Shown: piece after piece, positions 17,570 through 25,918 of the stretch
Numbering within the stretch: position 1 is the first letter of the stretch
Layout: each line of letters opens with the position of its first letter
Source of the DNA: Clostridiales bacterium
Lineage (GTDB): Bacteria > Bacillota > Clostridia > Christensenellales > Aristaeellaceae
Reading direction: 5' to 3'
Assembly: GCA_004556155.1 (NCBI GenBank)
Contig: SFIM01000003.1
Span: forward strand, 1 to 64,000
DNA length: 64,000 nucleotides
Notes under the pieces: model-generated
What the model was told of the DNA's origin: nothing
Seen by the model: the letters and a program-made list of their open reading frames with translations, nothing else
Database searches by the model: none
Position numbers and translations under genes: made by a program

Positions 17570-19033
17570 TCAGCACTCCTTTCCGGCATGGCTGCTGTGC
17601 AGCATGTTCATCTTCAGTTCGTACAGACGCGGGCTCATATCCACATAGTGCACATGCGGATTCTGGATGCGCTGCTCCTCCTCCCACACCTGCTGGTGCA
17701 ATTGCTGATGCACATAGGCGCGGCTTTCGGCCAGGGTGGGCAGGGTATATACGCGCTTGCCATCCACAAAGATGGGCTGCTGCAATTCCTCATACACGCA
17801 GTTCTCAAAATACCGCACGCGCCAGGGGCGAATGGGATCCACATAGCGATAGGGCTCCGCACCGGGCAGCGGCTCGTCGCGCAGGGTCATCAGATCGGCC
17901 ACGCTCTTGCCGTCCTGATCGTATACGCGCAGCAGGCGCTTGATGCCGGGGTTGGTGATCTTTTCCACATTTTCGGATATCTTGATGCGCGGGGTGAACT
18001 GGCCGTCTTCCTCCACCGCGCACAGCTTGTACACCGCGCCGAACACCGGCTCGGAGCGCGCGGTGATCAGCCGCTCGCCCACGCCGAAGCCATCTAGGCG
18101 CGCGCCCTGATTGATTAGCGAGGTAATGGTGTTTTCATCCAGGCTGCCCGAAGCCAGGATCTTGCAGTCCGCAAGCTCTGCCGCGTCCAGCATCGCGCGC
18201 GTTTTCTTGGACAGGTAAGCCAGATCGCCGCTGTCAATGCGCACGCCCTTGAGGCGCTTGCCCATGGGCTCCAGCACCTCCTTGGCCACGCGGATGGCGT
18301 TGGGCACGCCGCTTTGCAGCACGTCGTAGGTATCCACCAGCAGCACGCAAGCGTCCGGATAGGTGCGGGCATATTTTTCAAAAGCCAGGCGCTCGTCGCC
18401 ATAGAACATCACATAGGAGTGCGCCATGGTGCCCGTGACGGGAATGCCAAACATCTGCCCCGCCAGCACGGTGGCCGTCGCGTCCACGCCGCCCAGATAG
18501 GATGCGCGCGCGCCGTACACGGCGGAATCCATGTTGTGAGCGCGCCGTGCGCCAAAGTCTGACACCCCGCGTCCCTGCGCCGCGCGTACGATACGGCTGG
18601 CCTTGGTGGCGATCAGGGATTGGTGGTTGATTTCCAGCAGCAGCGCGGTTTCCACCAGCTGTGCCTCGATGACCGGCGCAACCACGGTGACGATGGGCGT
18701 GCCGGGATACATGACCGTGCCCTCCTTGAGCGCGTATACGCTGCCGCTGAAGTGGAAATGAGCCAGATAATCCAGAAATTCCGCCGAGAACATGCCCTGT
18801 GCGCGCAGAAAGTCAATATCCTGCGCCGAAAAATGCAGGTTTTCGATATACTGCACAATCTGCTCCAGACCGGCGAAAATGGCAAAGCCGCCGCCGTCGG
18901 GATTCTGGCGGTAAAAAACATCAAAGGCCGCCTGCCGCGCGCCTACGCCATCCTGAAAATAGCCGTTAGCCATCGTCATTTCATAAAAATCCATCACCAT
19001 GGACAGGTTTCTTTCCCTGTTTTGCTCAAACAT
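17570..19033 (-). CDS. pncB: Nicotinate phosphoribosyltransferase
   Basis: Makes nicotinate mononucleotide from nicotinate and PRPP with ATP hydrolysis, the first step of the Preiss-Handler route. The 487-residue protein has the family opening ERNLSMVMDFYEMTMANGY, the GTMAHS motif with H205 (the phosphorylated histidine region), and the RIDSGDLAYLSKK phosphate-binding segment. The ATG at 19033 follows AGGAGG by eleven bases. It is the first gene of an operon with the nadD-nadE fusion and the deaminase. A strong promoter lies upstream, back to back with that of the S41 peptidase gene. Confidence 0.96.
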   Translation of the reverse strand: MFEQNRERNLSMVMDFYEMTMANGYFQDGVGARQAAFDVFYRQNPDGGGFAIFAGLEQIVQYIENLHFSAQDIDFLRAQGMFSAEFLDYLAHFHFSGSVYALKEGTVMYPGTPIVTVVAPVIEAQLVETALLLEINHQSLIATKASRIVRAAQGRGVSDFGARRAHNMDSAVYGARASYLGGVDATATVLAGQMFGIPVTGTMAHSYVMFYGDERLAFEKYARTYPDACVLLVDTYDVLQSGVPNAIRVAKEVLEPMGKRLKGVRIDSGDLAYLSKKTRAMLDAAELADCKILASGSLDENTITSLINQGARLDGFGVGERLITARSEPVFGAVYKLCAVEEDGQFTPRIKISENVEKITNPGIKRLLRVYDQDGKSVADLMTLRDEPLPGAEPYRYVDPIRPWRVRYFENCVYEELQQPIFVDGKRVYTLPTLAESRAYVHQQLHQQVWEEEQRIQNPHVHYVDMSPRLYELKMNMLHSSHAGKEC

Positions 19034-19142
19034 GCCGTGAAAAATCCTCCTAAGAAAAGTCCTCGCGCTTAGTATACGCCATTTCAGCGGAGAATTTCAA
19101 GCGGGAAAGATATATGCGGTTTTCTCCCTTTTTGCTGGTATT

Positions 19143-19171
19143 ATTATAGCAGAAAAAAGGCTGCAATTCAA
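19143..19171 (-). promoter_or_regulatory. Sigma-A promoter of the pncB operon
   Basis: On the minus strand TTGAAT, 17 bases, exact TATAAT. Its -35 box is only three bases from the -35 box of the divergent promoter. Confidence 0.8.
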
Positions 19172-19174
19172 GTC

Positions 19175-19203
19175 TTGTTCTTTGGGTACGCATTGGGTAC
19201 AAT
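19175..19203 (+). promoter_or_regulatory. Sigma-A promoter of the S41 peptidase gene with tandem repeat
   Basis: TTGTTC, 17 bases, TACAAT. Two copies of TTGGGTAC (19182-19189 and 19193-19200) with an 11-base period fill the spacer and run into the -10 box, a plausible operator on one face of the helix. Confidence 0.6.
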
Positions 19204-19253
19204 AGTCGGCAGCAAGGGCCCTTTTTCATCCGTCAAACGCAGGAGGAACGCAC

Positions 19254-20564
19254 ATGAATACGATTGACCGCATTGCGGATTTATCGCAGATCTGGAAGCA
19301 GGCTGCGCAGGTGTTTCCCTACTTCGATCAAAACCGCATCGACTGGGATCAGGCGTATGCTGATTATCTGCCTAAGGTTATGGCCGCGCAGAGTGAGCGG
19401 GCGTATCATCTGCTGCTGGCGGAGTTTATGAACCTGCTGGGCGACGGCCACACGGATTATCAGCCTCCGCGCGCGCTGCAGGATGAAACCGGCTATCTGC
19501 CCTTTACGCTGCGGTATGTAGGCGGGGAATACTGCGTGGACGCGGTTACCACCGGCCAGGAGCGCTTTCTGGGCGCGCGGGCGCTGCGCCTGAACAGCGC
19601 GCCGTTTGCAGAGGCGATTGCCTGGGCCTGCCGCTATGCCTACCGTGTAGGGGATTATGTATCCCGCTATCGGCTGCATCAGCTGCTGCCGTTTTATTTG
19701 CAGCGCACGGGCAATTGTCTGGAGACCGATCAGGGCGCATGGCATTTTGATCTCCTGCCCCAAAAACAAAACAAGCTATCTGTAAAGCCGTTGACGCTGA
19801 ACGAAAGCTATCAAAAAATCGCCGTGCCCAGGCTGGATATTCGCCTGTATGACGGCGGGATTCTCTATGTCCGGCTGGATGATTTCCTATACGCGCAGGC
19901 GGCGGACGAGGTGCGGCAGGCGCTGACCCAGCACCCCGACGCGCGGGGGCTGATTGTGGATATCCGCGAGAACATCGGCGGTATGACGCTTTATGGCGCG
20001 CGGGTAGCGGAGCTGCTCATTCCTGGCGTGTTCCACGTCTGCCAAAAGCGCACGCGCAGCATGACGGGCGTGGCGCTGGCTTCGGCCAGCCAGCTGGCAG
20101 GATGGAGCGCGAAGGATATCGAACGGGACATCGCCTCGGGTCTGACCACCCGCGAGGAGGTAGCGCGCAGCCGTGCGCTGCTGGGCAACGCGCACTTTGA
20201 CGAATACGAAGATTGCTTCGGCGCGGAAGGACAGGCAGCGCTGTACGATGGGCCGTGCCTGCTGCTGACCTCGCGGCACACAGTATCCGCCGCAGAGGAT
20301 TTTGCGGCCATGCTGCGCAGCAATCGCCGCGCGCTGACTCTGGGCACGCCCACCTGCGGCACCACGGGCACGCCGCTGCTGCAAAGGCTGCGCTGCGGCG
20401 GCTCCATGCGCGTGTGCTCGGTGGCCTACCGGCTGCTGGACGGCACGGAGTTCATTGGCCGCGGCATCGCGCCGGACGCGGAGTGCGAAATCAGCGCGGA
20501 CGATCTGCGCGCGGGCACGGATTCCGTGCTGCGCGAAGCGCTGCGGCGGCTGCGGGAAGCATAA
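19254..20564 (+). CDS. S41 family peptidase without signal peptide
   Basis: A 436-residue tail-specific-protease-like protein. The N-terminal helical part contains the LLGDGHTDY motif (62-69). The catalytic core has GILYVRLDDF, GLIVDIRENIGG, and the serine S345 in TVSAAEDFA, the usual nucleophile position. The usual catalytic lysine region reads LGTPTCGTTG without an obvious Lys, so activity is uncertain. There is no PDZ domain and no signal peptide, unlike exported C-terminal processing proteases; a cytoplasmic role is likely. AGGAGG lies eight bases before the ATG. It has its own promoter and terminator and diverges from the pncB operon. Confidence 0.8.
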   Translation: MNTIDRIADLSQIWKQAAQVFPYFDQNRIDWDQAYADYLPKVMAAQSERAYHLLLAEFMNLLGDGHTDYQPPRALQDETGYLPFTLRYVGGEYCVDAVTTGQERFLGARALRLNSAPFAEAIAWACRYAYRVGDYVSRYRLHQLLPFYLQRTGNCLETDQGAWHFDLLPQKQNKLSVKPLTLNESYQKIAVPRLDIRLYDGGILYVRLDDFLYAQAADEVRQALTQHPDARGLIVDIRENIGGMTLYGARVAELLIPGVFHVCQKRTRSMTGVALASASQLAGWSAKDIERDIASGLTTREEVARSRALLGNAHFDEYEDCFGAEGQAALYDGPCLLLTSRHTVSAAEDFAAMLRSNRRALTLGTPTCGTTGTPLLQRLRCGGSMRVCSVAYRLLDGTEFIGRGIAPDAECEISADDLRAGTDSVLREALRRLREA

Positions 20565-20575
20565 CAATGCATGCA

Positions 20576-20613
20576 AAAATCCGGGCAAGGAGATAGCCCC
20601 CAGCCCGGATTTT
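20576..20613. terminator. Bidirectional terminator between S41 peptidase and purB
   Basis: A perfect 11-bp stem AAAATCCGGGC with its complement, with A and T runs on both sides, between two convergent genes. Confidence 0.85.
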
Positions 20614-20631
20614 AATTTGCTTTTATGTGAA

Positions 20632-22059
20632 TTACAGCACCACGTTGCCCGCATCGGCACAGCCATCCTGGCCGATAGCCGGGCGCAGCACCCGGGTGAC
20701 AAAGCGCTCGGTTTGCCGGGGAGCCAGGCCGATATACTTGCTGGGCTCCAGCAGGGTGCTGAGCTCCTCCTGCGTCAGCGGCAGGCTGGGATCCTCCACA
20801 ATGCGTTGCAATAGATCGTTGGCCGTGCCCTCTTCCTTCATACGCACGGCGGCAGCCTGGGCGTGAGCGCGGATGCGCTCATGCGTGCTCTGACGGTCGC
20901 CGCCCTTTTTGACAGCTTCCATCATGATGTTTTCCGTAGCGATGAAGGGCAGCGCATCACGCAGGCCACGCTCGCACATTTTGGGATAAACCACCAGCCC
21001 GCGCGCCAGATAAATCACAATGTCCAGCACCGCGTCGGCCGTCAGGAAGGCTTCAGGCAGGGCGATGCGGCGGTTGGCCGAATCATCCAGCGTGCGCTCG
21101 CACCACTGAGTGCAGGCCGTCATGGCCGCATCCTGGGACAGGGCGATCAGATGCCGGCTCAACGAGCAGGCGCGCTCGGCGCGGATGGGATTACGCTTGT
21201 AGGCCATGGCCGAGGAGCCAATCTGCGAGGAGCCGAAGGGCTCTTCCATTTCGCCGCGGGATTGCAGCAGGCGCACATCTTGCGCAAAGCGATAGCAGCT
21301 GATGCCCAGTGAAGCCAGCAGATTAAGCACCCGCGCGTCCAGCTTGCGGGGATAGGTCTGCCCCGACACATCAAACACCGGCAGCCCCCCCAGCTTCTGG
21401 CTGATGGCCTGCTCCATGGTCTCCACCTTATCAACGTCACCGTCGAACAGATCCAGGAAGCTGGCCTGCGTGCCCGTAGCGCCGCGGCAGCCCAGCAGCT
21501 TAATGGAAGGCAGCAGCGCGTCCAAATCGGTCAGATCCTGCAATAGATCCTGCGCCCAGCAGGCCGCGCGGCGACCCACCGTCAGGGGCTGCGCCGCCTG
21601 CAAATGCGTCAGGCCCACGCAGGGAATATCCTTGGTTTTCAGTGCAAAATCGCCCAGCGCGCGCAGCGCTTCGCAGAGCTTGCCGCGAATCAGCCCCAGC
21701 GCCTCACGCAGCAGCAGCAGATCCGCGTTATCCGTTACATAGCAGCTGGTAGCGCCCAGGTGGATGATGGGCCGCGCCGTAGGGCACAGATCGCCCAGCG
21801 CCAGCACATGGGCCATCACGTCGTGGCGCACGCGCTCCTCATGGGCGCGCACCGCGTCATAATCGATATCGTCCAAGTGCGCGCGCAGCTCATCCAGCTG
21901 CGCGTCCGTTACCGGCAGGCCCAACTGCTGCTCGGCCTCAGCCAGCGCCAGCCACAGCCTGCGCCAGGTGCCATAACGATGATCGGGCGAGAACACCCGG
22001 CGCATGGCCTCGCTGGCGTAGCGGCCCTCCAGAGGCGACTCGTAAAAAGGCTTGCTCAT
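20632..22059 (-). CDS. purB: Adenylosuccinate lyase
   Basis: Cleaves adenylosuccinate to AMP and fumarate and also acts on SAICAR in purine synthesis. The 475-residue protein has the fumarase/aspartase signature GSSAMAYKRNPIRAE with its catalytic serine loop, and the upstream HLGATSCYVTDN segment. The length and ends are those of the family (longer, eukaryote-like PurB type). It starts three bases after the purA stop, so the two genes form one operon for the IMP-to-AMP branch. Confidence 0.96.
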   Translation of the reverse strand: MSKPFYESPLEGRYASEAMRRVFSPDHRYGTWRRLWLALAEAEQQLGLPVTDAQLDELRAHLDDIDYDAVRAHEERVRHDVMAHVLALGDLCPTARPIIHLGATSCYVTDNADLLLLREALGLIRGKLCEALRALGDFALKTKDIPCVGLTHLQAAQPLTVGRRAACWAQDLLQDLTDLDALLPSIKLLGCRGATGTQASFLDLFDGDVDKVETMEQAISQKLGGLPVFDVSGQTYPRKLDARVLNLLASLGISCYRFAQDVRLLQSRGEMEEPFGSSQIGSSAMAYKRNPIRAERACSLSRHLIALSQDAAMTACTQWCERTLDDSANRRIALPEAFLTADAVLDIVIYLARGLVVYPKMCERGLRDALPFIATENIMMEAVKKGGDRQSTHERIRAHAQAAAVRMKEEGTANDLLQRIVEDPSLPLTQEELSTLLEPSKYIGLAPRQTERFVTRVLRPAIGQDGCADAGNVVL

Positions 22060-22062
22060 GGC

Positions 22063-23334
22063 TTACCCCCGGATGATCATCGCGTCGCGCTCGGCGCCCA
22101 CGGATACATAAGGAATGGGGCAGCCCAGCTCCTTCTCGATAAAGAGCACATAGTCCTGCGCGGCCTTGGGCAGATCCTCAAAGCGGCGCGCATGGGTGGT
22201 ATCGCACTGCCAGCCAGGAAGCACCTCGTATACCGGCTCGCAATCATCCAGATCGGCAGTGTAGGGGAAATCGCGAATCACCTGGCCGTGCAGCTTATAG
22301 CCCACGCACACGGGCAGCTCCTTGAAGCCGTCCAGCACGTCCATCTTGGTCAGCGCCAGCTCGGTAGCAGCCTGCATACGCACGCCGTAGCGCGCGGCAA
22401 CCACGTCCATCCAGGTGACGCGGCGCGGACGGCCCGTGGCCGCGCCATACTCATGACCAGCCTCGCGCAGGGCGACGGCCTCGTCCCCCTGCAATTCGCC
22501 CACAAACGGGCCTTCTCCCACGCAGGTGGAATAAGCCTTGACCACGCCCACCACGCGATCTACCTTGACACTGGGCAGGCCGCAGCCCACCGGCGCGTAG
22601 GCAGCCAGCGGCGTGGAAGAAGACGTATAGGGATAAATGCCGTAATCCAGATCGCGCAGCGCGCCCAGCTGAGCCTCAAACAGGATGCCCTTATCCTGCC
22701 GTTCCTCCAACAGGCGGCCAGCGTCGCAGATATAGGGACGCAGCTTTTCGGCATACTCCTTGCAGTAGGCCAGCAGCTCGTCATATTGATAAGGTTCGCA
22801 CCCATAGCCGGGCACGGTGACTTCATTTTTCCAATCCACCAGGCGCTGCAGGTGGGTTTCCAGCGTTTTCTCATGCAGCAGATCGCCCATGCGCAGAGCC
22901 TTCTTATAGGCGCGGTCGGCATAGGCGGGGGCGATACCGCGCAGGGTGGATCCAAAGTGCGCCTTGCCCAGGCGCTGCTCTTCCATTTTATCCTCCAGGG
23001 GGGAGATGGGCAGCACGGCCGTTGCGCGATCGGAAATGCGCAGGTTATCGGGCGAAACGGCCACGCCGCGCGCGCGCAGGCCCTCCATTTCGGTGATCAC
23101 ATGGTGCAGGTCCACCACGCAGCCCGCGCCCAGCAGGTTCATTTTATCGGGATGCAGAATGCCGGAGGGAATCAGATTGAGCTTGAATTCGCCCTGATCG
23201 GTCACGATGGTGTGGCCGGCGTTGTTGCCGCCCTGATAGCGGACGACGGTTCCAAACTGCGGCACAAGGTAGTCCACCATGCGGCCCTTGCCCTCGTCAC
23301 CCCAGCAAATACCCACGATCGCGCAATTGTGCAT
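22063..23334 (-). CDS. purA: Adenylosuccinate synthetase
   Basis: Joins IMP and aspartate with GTP hydrolysis to adenylosuccinate. The 423-residue protein begins with the GTP-binding loop GICWGDEGKGRMVDYL, then NNAGHT, and carries KMDVLDGFKELPVCVGYKL near the C-terminal third. The ATG at 23334 follows AAGGAGG. It is the first gene of the purA-purB operon and has a near-consensus promoter. Confidence 0.97.
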   Translation of the reverse strand: MHNCAIVGICWGDEGKGRMVDYLVPQFGTVVRYQGGNNAGHTIVTDQGEFKLNLIPSGILHPDKMNLLGAGCVVDLHHVITEMEGLRARGVAVSPDNLRISDRATAVLPISPLEDKMEEQRLGKAHFGSTLRGIAPAYADRAYKKALRMGDLLHEKTLETHLQRLVDWKNEVTVPGYGCEPYQYDELLAYCKEYAEKLRPYICDAGRLLEERQDKGILFEAQLGALRDLDYGIYPYTSSSTPLAAYAPVGCGLPSVKVDRVVGVVKAYSTCVGEGPFVGELQGDEAVALREAGHEYGAATGRPRRVTWMDVVAARYGVRMQAATELALTKMDVLDGFKELPVCVGYKLHGQVIRDFPYTADLDDCEPVYEVLPGWQCDTTHARRFEDLPKAAQDYVLFIEKELGCPIPYVSVGAERDAMIIRG

Positions 23335-23366
23335 TGTAATTTCCTCCTTTCGGAAAACAACAAATT

Positions 23367-23395
23367 ATAATACGCCCTCGGCTTTTTCGTGTCAA
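23367..23395 (-). promoter_or_regulatory. Sigma-A promoter of purA-purB
   Basis: On the minus strand exact TTGACA, 17 bases, TATTAT, about 33 bases upstream of the purA start. Confidence 0.75.
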
Positions 23396-23463
23396 GAAAA
23401 TTTCTGGGAAAAGACGATGAAAAGACGGAAAAAGGCGGCAATATGGAGAGACAGATAAAATAG

Positions 23464-23492
23464 TTGCGAAAGCAGGGAAAATATGCTAACAT
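23464..23492 (+). promoter_or_regulatory. Possible promoter of the pnuC leader
   Basis: TTGCGA, 17 bases, TAACAT, placed so that transcription would begin just before the structured leader. The match is only moderate. Confidence 0.35.
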
Positions 23493-23527
23493 ATATGAAT
23501 GAAAGCTGCCATCGGGTAGCAGCATGC

Positions 23528-23591
23528 GAAGCATTCGTTTGCACATCGTCAGGTCTTAGAAGATGTGCATGCGGGTGCTTCTTTGTTTTTT
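23528..23591 (+). promoter_or_regulatory. Structured leader with terminator-like hairpin before pnuC
   Basis: An outer 10-bp stem with two G-U pairs (23528-23537 with 23572-23581) encloses a 7-bp GCACATC/GATGTGC hairpin (23541-23547 with 23562-23568). The outer stem runs straight into TTTGTTTTTT. It ends 12 bases before the start of the pnuC remnant and could be an attenuator or the expression platform of a riboswitch. A smaller GCTGC/GCAGC hairpin precedes it. I cannot assign it to a known class. Confidence 0.45.
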
Positions 23592-23603
23592 GGGGAGGAA
23601 TCC

Positions 23604-23954
23604 ATGCTAAAGAAAGTGACCGGCTATTTTTCAAAAGGCGAACTCCTGCTATGGGCGGCCTCGGCGCTGCTGATTGTCATTGCCTTCGCGGCGTTCGATC
23701 GTGAAAACTGCCTGACCCTAAGGGCGTCGCTGATTGGCGTAACCTCCCTGATTTTTAACGCCAAGGGGCATCCTGCCGGGTAGGCGCTGATGATCCTGTT
23801 CAGCCTGCTGTACGGGATCATCTCCTATACGTTTTCATACTATGGCGAGATGCTCACATCCCTTGGCATGACAATGCCCATGGCGGCCTTTGAAGTGAAC
23901 GATCTATACGGCTTTGGGAATTGGAAGCGTATGCAGAAGCGACAGGCAGTATAA
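23604..23954 (+). pseudogene. pnuC: Remnant of nicotinamide riboside transporter PnuC
   Basis: A 116-codon frame with one in-frame TAG (23781-23783). The first part (MLKKVTGYFSKGELLLWAA, LIVIAFAAFD, SLIGVTSLIFNAKGHPAG) and the part after the stop (ALMILFSLLYGIISYTFSYYGEML) match the N-terminal third of PnuC. The stop sits where a Gln codon would be expected. It then jumps to the family's far C-terminal end (DLYGFGNWKRMQKRQ), so about half of the normal 230-240 residues are missing. A good ribosome site is still present. The loss is of a precursor-uptake route in the same neighbourhood as pncB and nadD-nadE. Confidence 0.8.
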
Positions 23955-23955
23955 C

Positions 23956-23983
23956 GAAAAACGACGCAGCTTTTGCTGCGTCG
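23956..23983 (-). terminator. Terminator of the membrane protein gene at 24.0 kb
   Basis: A perfect 8-bp GACGCAGC stem with a four-base loop, followed on the minus strand by GTTTTTC. Confidence 0.8.
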
Positions 23984-24012
23984 CTTAAATTATCTAATTT
24001 TATTACGCGTTA

Positions 24013-24780
24013 TTATTTGTCGATGCTCACAACAGCGATGCCCTTCTGGGCCTCGGCCACCAGCACATCCTCGCTCAGGAAGCCCTCGGCGGAATCCGGA
24101 TAGACGTTGACGGATACCAGCACGCAGGAGTTCTTCACATTGGCGGGAATATAGCACACCAGGCACTGGGAGTACTTGGTTTCGGTGCCGCCGTTTTCGG
24201 TATCGTTCTGATAGGAATAGGCATAGGAGAAATAGCGCGCGGTGCCGCTGGCGGTATCCAGCTCCTTCACTTCGGAGATGGTACCGGGGTTTTCCTCATC
24301 GCTGGTAACCATCTTGGAGAAGGTATCGTATACGTAGTCGATCATATCGTCCACGCCTCTGCCAACGGTGGTGATATACAGGTTGCTCACGCCGTTGTCC
24401 TCCAGGGGCTTATACACCAGCTCGGTTTTATAATTGGGGGTAGAGGAGGTGCCGGTCAGCTTTTCGTCCGTCAGCTCGTAGCCTTCGGGCGTTTCCACGG
24501 TGCCCAGCTTATAGTATTCGCTGTTCTTGCCCTTGTCCAGCTTGCCAATCAGCCAGTTATCCTCCGCGCCAACTACAGCCTGATTGCGGATCTTGAGCGA
24601 GCCGTCGTCATAAAAGCCATAGTACCACACGACCACCAGCACGATCACCGCGGCCAGGGCGATCAGCGCGCAGATGATGGACTTGCGGGTGCGCTCGGTC
24701 TGCGCCTGCCACCATTCCTTAAAGGTGGGATCGGGCTTTTTCTGATACTGCTGCGGGCGGCGAATCTTCTTTTTGCTCAT
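24013..24780 (-). CDS. Single-pass membrane protein of unknown function
   Basis: A 255-residue protein with a lysine/proline-rich cytoplasmic tail (1-33), one membrane helix (about 34-55), and an external domain of about 195 residues. The external part has alternating strands (YKTELVYKPLEDNGVSNLYI, TARYFSYAYSY, SCVLVSVNVYP) and a conserved-looking pair of cysteines near residue 213-230. I do not recognise a family. It is transcribed alone from a strong promoter and ends at its own terminator. The fold may be a lipoprotein-like ligand-binding domain (guess). Confidence 0.75.
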   Translation of the reverse strand: MSKKKIRRPQQYQKKPDPTFKEWWQAQTERTRKSIICALIALAAVIVLVVVWYYGFYDDGSLKIRNQAVVGAEDNWLIGKLDKGKNSEYYKLGTVETPEGYELTDEKLTGTSSTPNYKTELVYKPLEDNGVSNLYITTVGRGVDDMIDYVYDTFSKMVTSDEENPGTISEVKELDTASGTARYFSYAYSYQNDTENGGTETKYSQCLVCYIPANVKNSCVLVSVNVYPDSAEGFLSEDVLVAEAQKGIAVVSIDK

Positions 24781-24823
24781 TGCTGCTTCATCCTGTCTTT
24801 CTACATAGAGTATATTTTAGTTC

Positions 24824-24852
24824 ATTATAGCATATATAAAGATGAAATACAA
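24824..24852 (-). promoter_or_regulatory. Sigma-A promoter of the membrane protein gene
   Basis: On the minus strand TTGTAT, 17 bases, exact TATAAT, 44 bases before the start codon. Confidence 0.75.
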
Positions 24853-25031
24853 TCGTTAATCTGCGGGCGCGCCCTTGCGACAGGAAGGGATGGATTTCCA
24901 TTTTGTTCGCCCAAAACCGCGCAGCGCGCGCGAACGGTTGCCAAAACCTTGCATAAACAGACGTTTTTCGAGGCAGGATATAGAATGTACACAGCGAAAT
25001 AAAGGCTTTGAAATTTCAGGAGGGGATGCCT

Positions 25032-25361
25032 ATGCTGACACACGTTCGCAAACGGGACGTATTACTTGTTCGTCTGGAGGGGGAACTGGATCAATGCTCG
25101 GCCTCCGGAATTCGGCGCGATATCGACGCGCTGCTGCAGGATCCGTCGGTTCGTCACCTGGTGCTGGATATGGAGCGCATGCCGTTTATGGATTCCTCGG
25201 GCATCGGCGTGGTGCTGGGGCGCTATCGCCTGCTGTGCCTGCGCGGGGGCAGCGTTGCGCTGATGCACCTGACCCCACAGGTAAGGCGCATATACGATCT
25301 GTCGGGCATGGCGCAGATTATTCCGGTCATTGAGGAAAAGGAGGCCCAGGGATGCAACTGA
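25032..25361 (+). CDS. spoIIAA: Anti-sigma F factor antagonist SpoIIAA (STAS domain)
   Basis: A 109-residue single STAS-domain protein. The phosphorylation motif DSSG lies at residues 54-57 in PFMDSSGIGVVLGRY, as in SpoIIAA, where the serine is phosphorylated by SpoIIAB. In its unphosphorylated state it should bind the kinase and free the forespore sigma factor. The ATG at 25032 follows AGGAGGGG. It overlaps spoIIAB by ten bases. The normal third gene, sigF, does not follow; a terminator does. Confidence 0.9.
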   Translation: MLTHVRKRDVLLVRLEGELDQCSASGIRRDIDALLQDPSVRHLVLDMERMPFMDSSGIGVVLGRYRLLCLRGGSVALMHLTPQVRRIYDLSGMAQIIPVIEEKEAQGCN

Positions 25362-25819
25362 TTAACCATATGCGGCTGGAATTTGACGCGCGCCCCGAAA
25401 ACGAGAGCTTTGCGCGCATTGCGGTCAGCGCCTTTACCGTGCCCTTTAACCCCACGCTGGATGTGCTCAGCGATATCCGCACCGCCATCAGCGAGGCGGT
25501 GACAAACGCCATCGTCCATGCCTATCAGGAGCGCGGGGGAACCATCGCCCTGGACGCTGGCCTGCGCGAGGATGGACGGCTGCTGCTGTCCGTGCGCGAC
25601 TGGGGCTGCGGCATTGCCGATATCCGGCGGGCGATGGAGCCCTTCTTTACCACCCAGCCGGAAAAGGAGCGCAGCGGCATGGGCTTTGCCGTGATGCAGT
25701 CCTTTATGGATGCGATCCGCGTGGAATCCGAGGTGAACGCAGGCACGACGGTGTACATGGAAAAGCAGCTTCGCCTGCAGGAGGACGCGCCCCGCGAGCC
25801 GGAAGCCGCGCTGAATTGA
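25352..25819 (+). CDS. spoIIAB: Anti-sigma F factor and serine kinase SpoIIAB
   Basis: A 155-residue GHKL-fold kinase. The N box is E48AVTN52AIVHAY, the G1 box D83WGCGI, and the ATP lid/G2 box SGMGFAVM (108-115). All ATP-binding motifs appear complete. It should bind and inhibit sigma F and phosphorylate SpoIIAA. The C-terminal tail is about ten residues longer than usual. It is coupled to spoIIAA by overlap and followed by a terminator 20 bases on, so the operon here has only two genes. Confidence 0.93.
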   Translation: MQLINHMRLEFDARPENESFARIAVSAFTVPFNPTLDVLSDIRTAISEAVTNAIVHAYQERGGTIALDAGLREDGRLLLSVRDWGCGIADIRRAMEPFFTTQPEKERSGMGFAVMQSFMDAIRVESEVNAGTTVYMEKQLRLQEDAPREPEAALN

Positions 25820-25837
25820 ACGCTGCTTAACAAAGAA

Positions 25838-25870
25838 GGCTTGCCCCGCATATACGGAGCAAGCCCTTTT
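25838..25870 (+). terminator. Terminator after spoIIAA-spoIIAB
   Basis: A 7-bp GGCTTGC/GCAAGCC stem with an inner CCG/CGG pairing and a CTTTT tail. Confidence 0.75.
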
Positions 25871-25918
25871 AACATATTAAAAAACGAGCGCTTTTATTTC
25901 TATACCTCCGAAAGCCTA

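Noticed and set aside
14666..18097. A 1143-codon open frame on the plus strand opposite the nadD-nadE and pncB genes
   Set aside because: It spans two genes with clear domains on the other strand. Its composition is typical of antisense frames and it has no start signals.
24900..25031. A sigma-F or sigma-H type promoter before spoIIAA
   Set aside because: GCATA and GGCAGGATA boxes with suitable spacing are suggestive, but the match is too loose to report as a feature.
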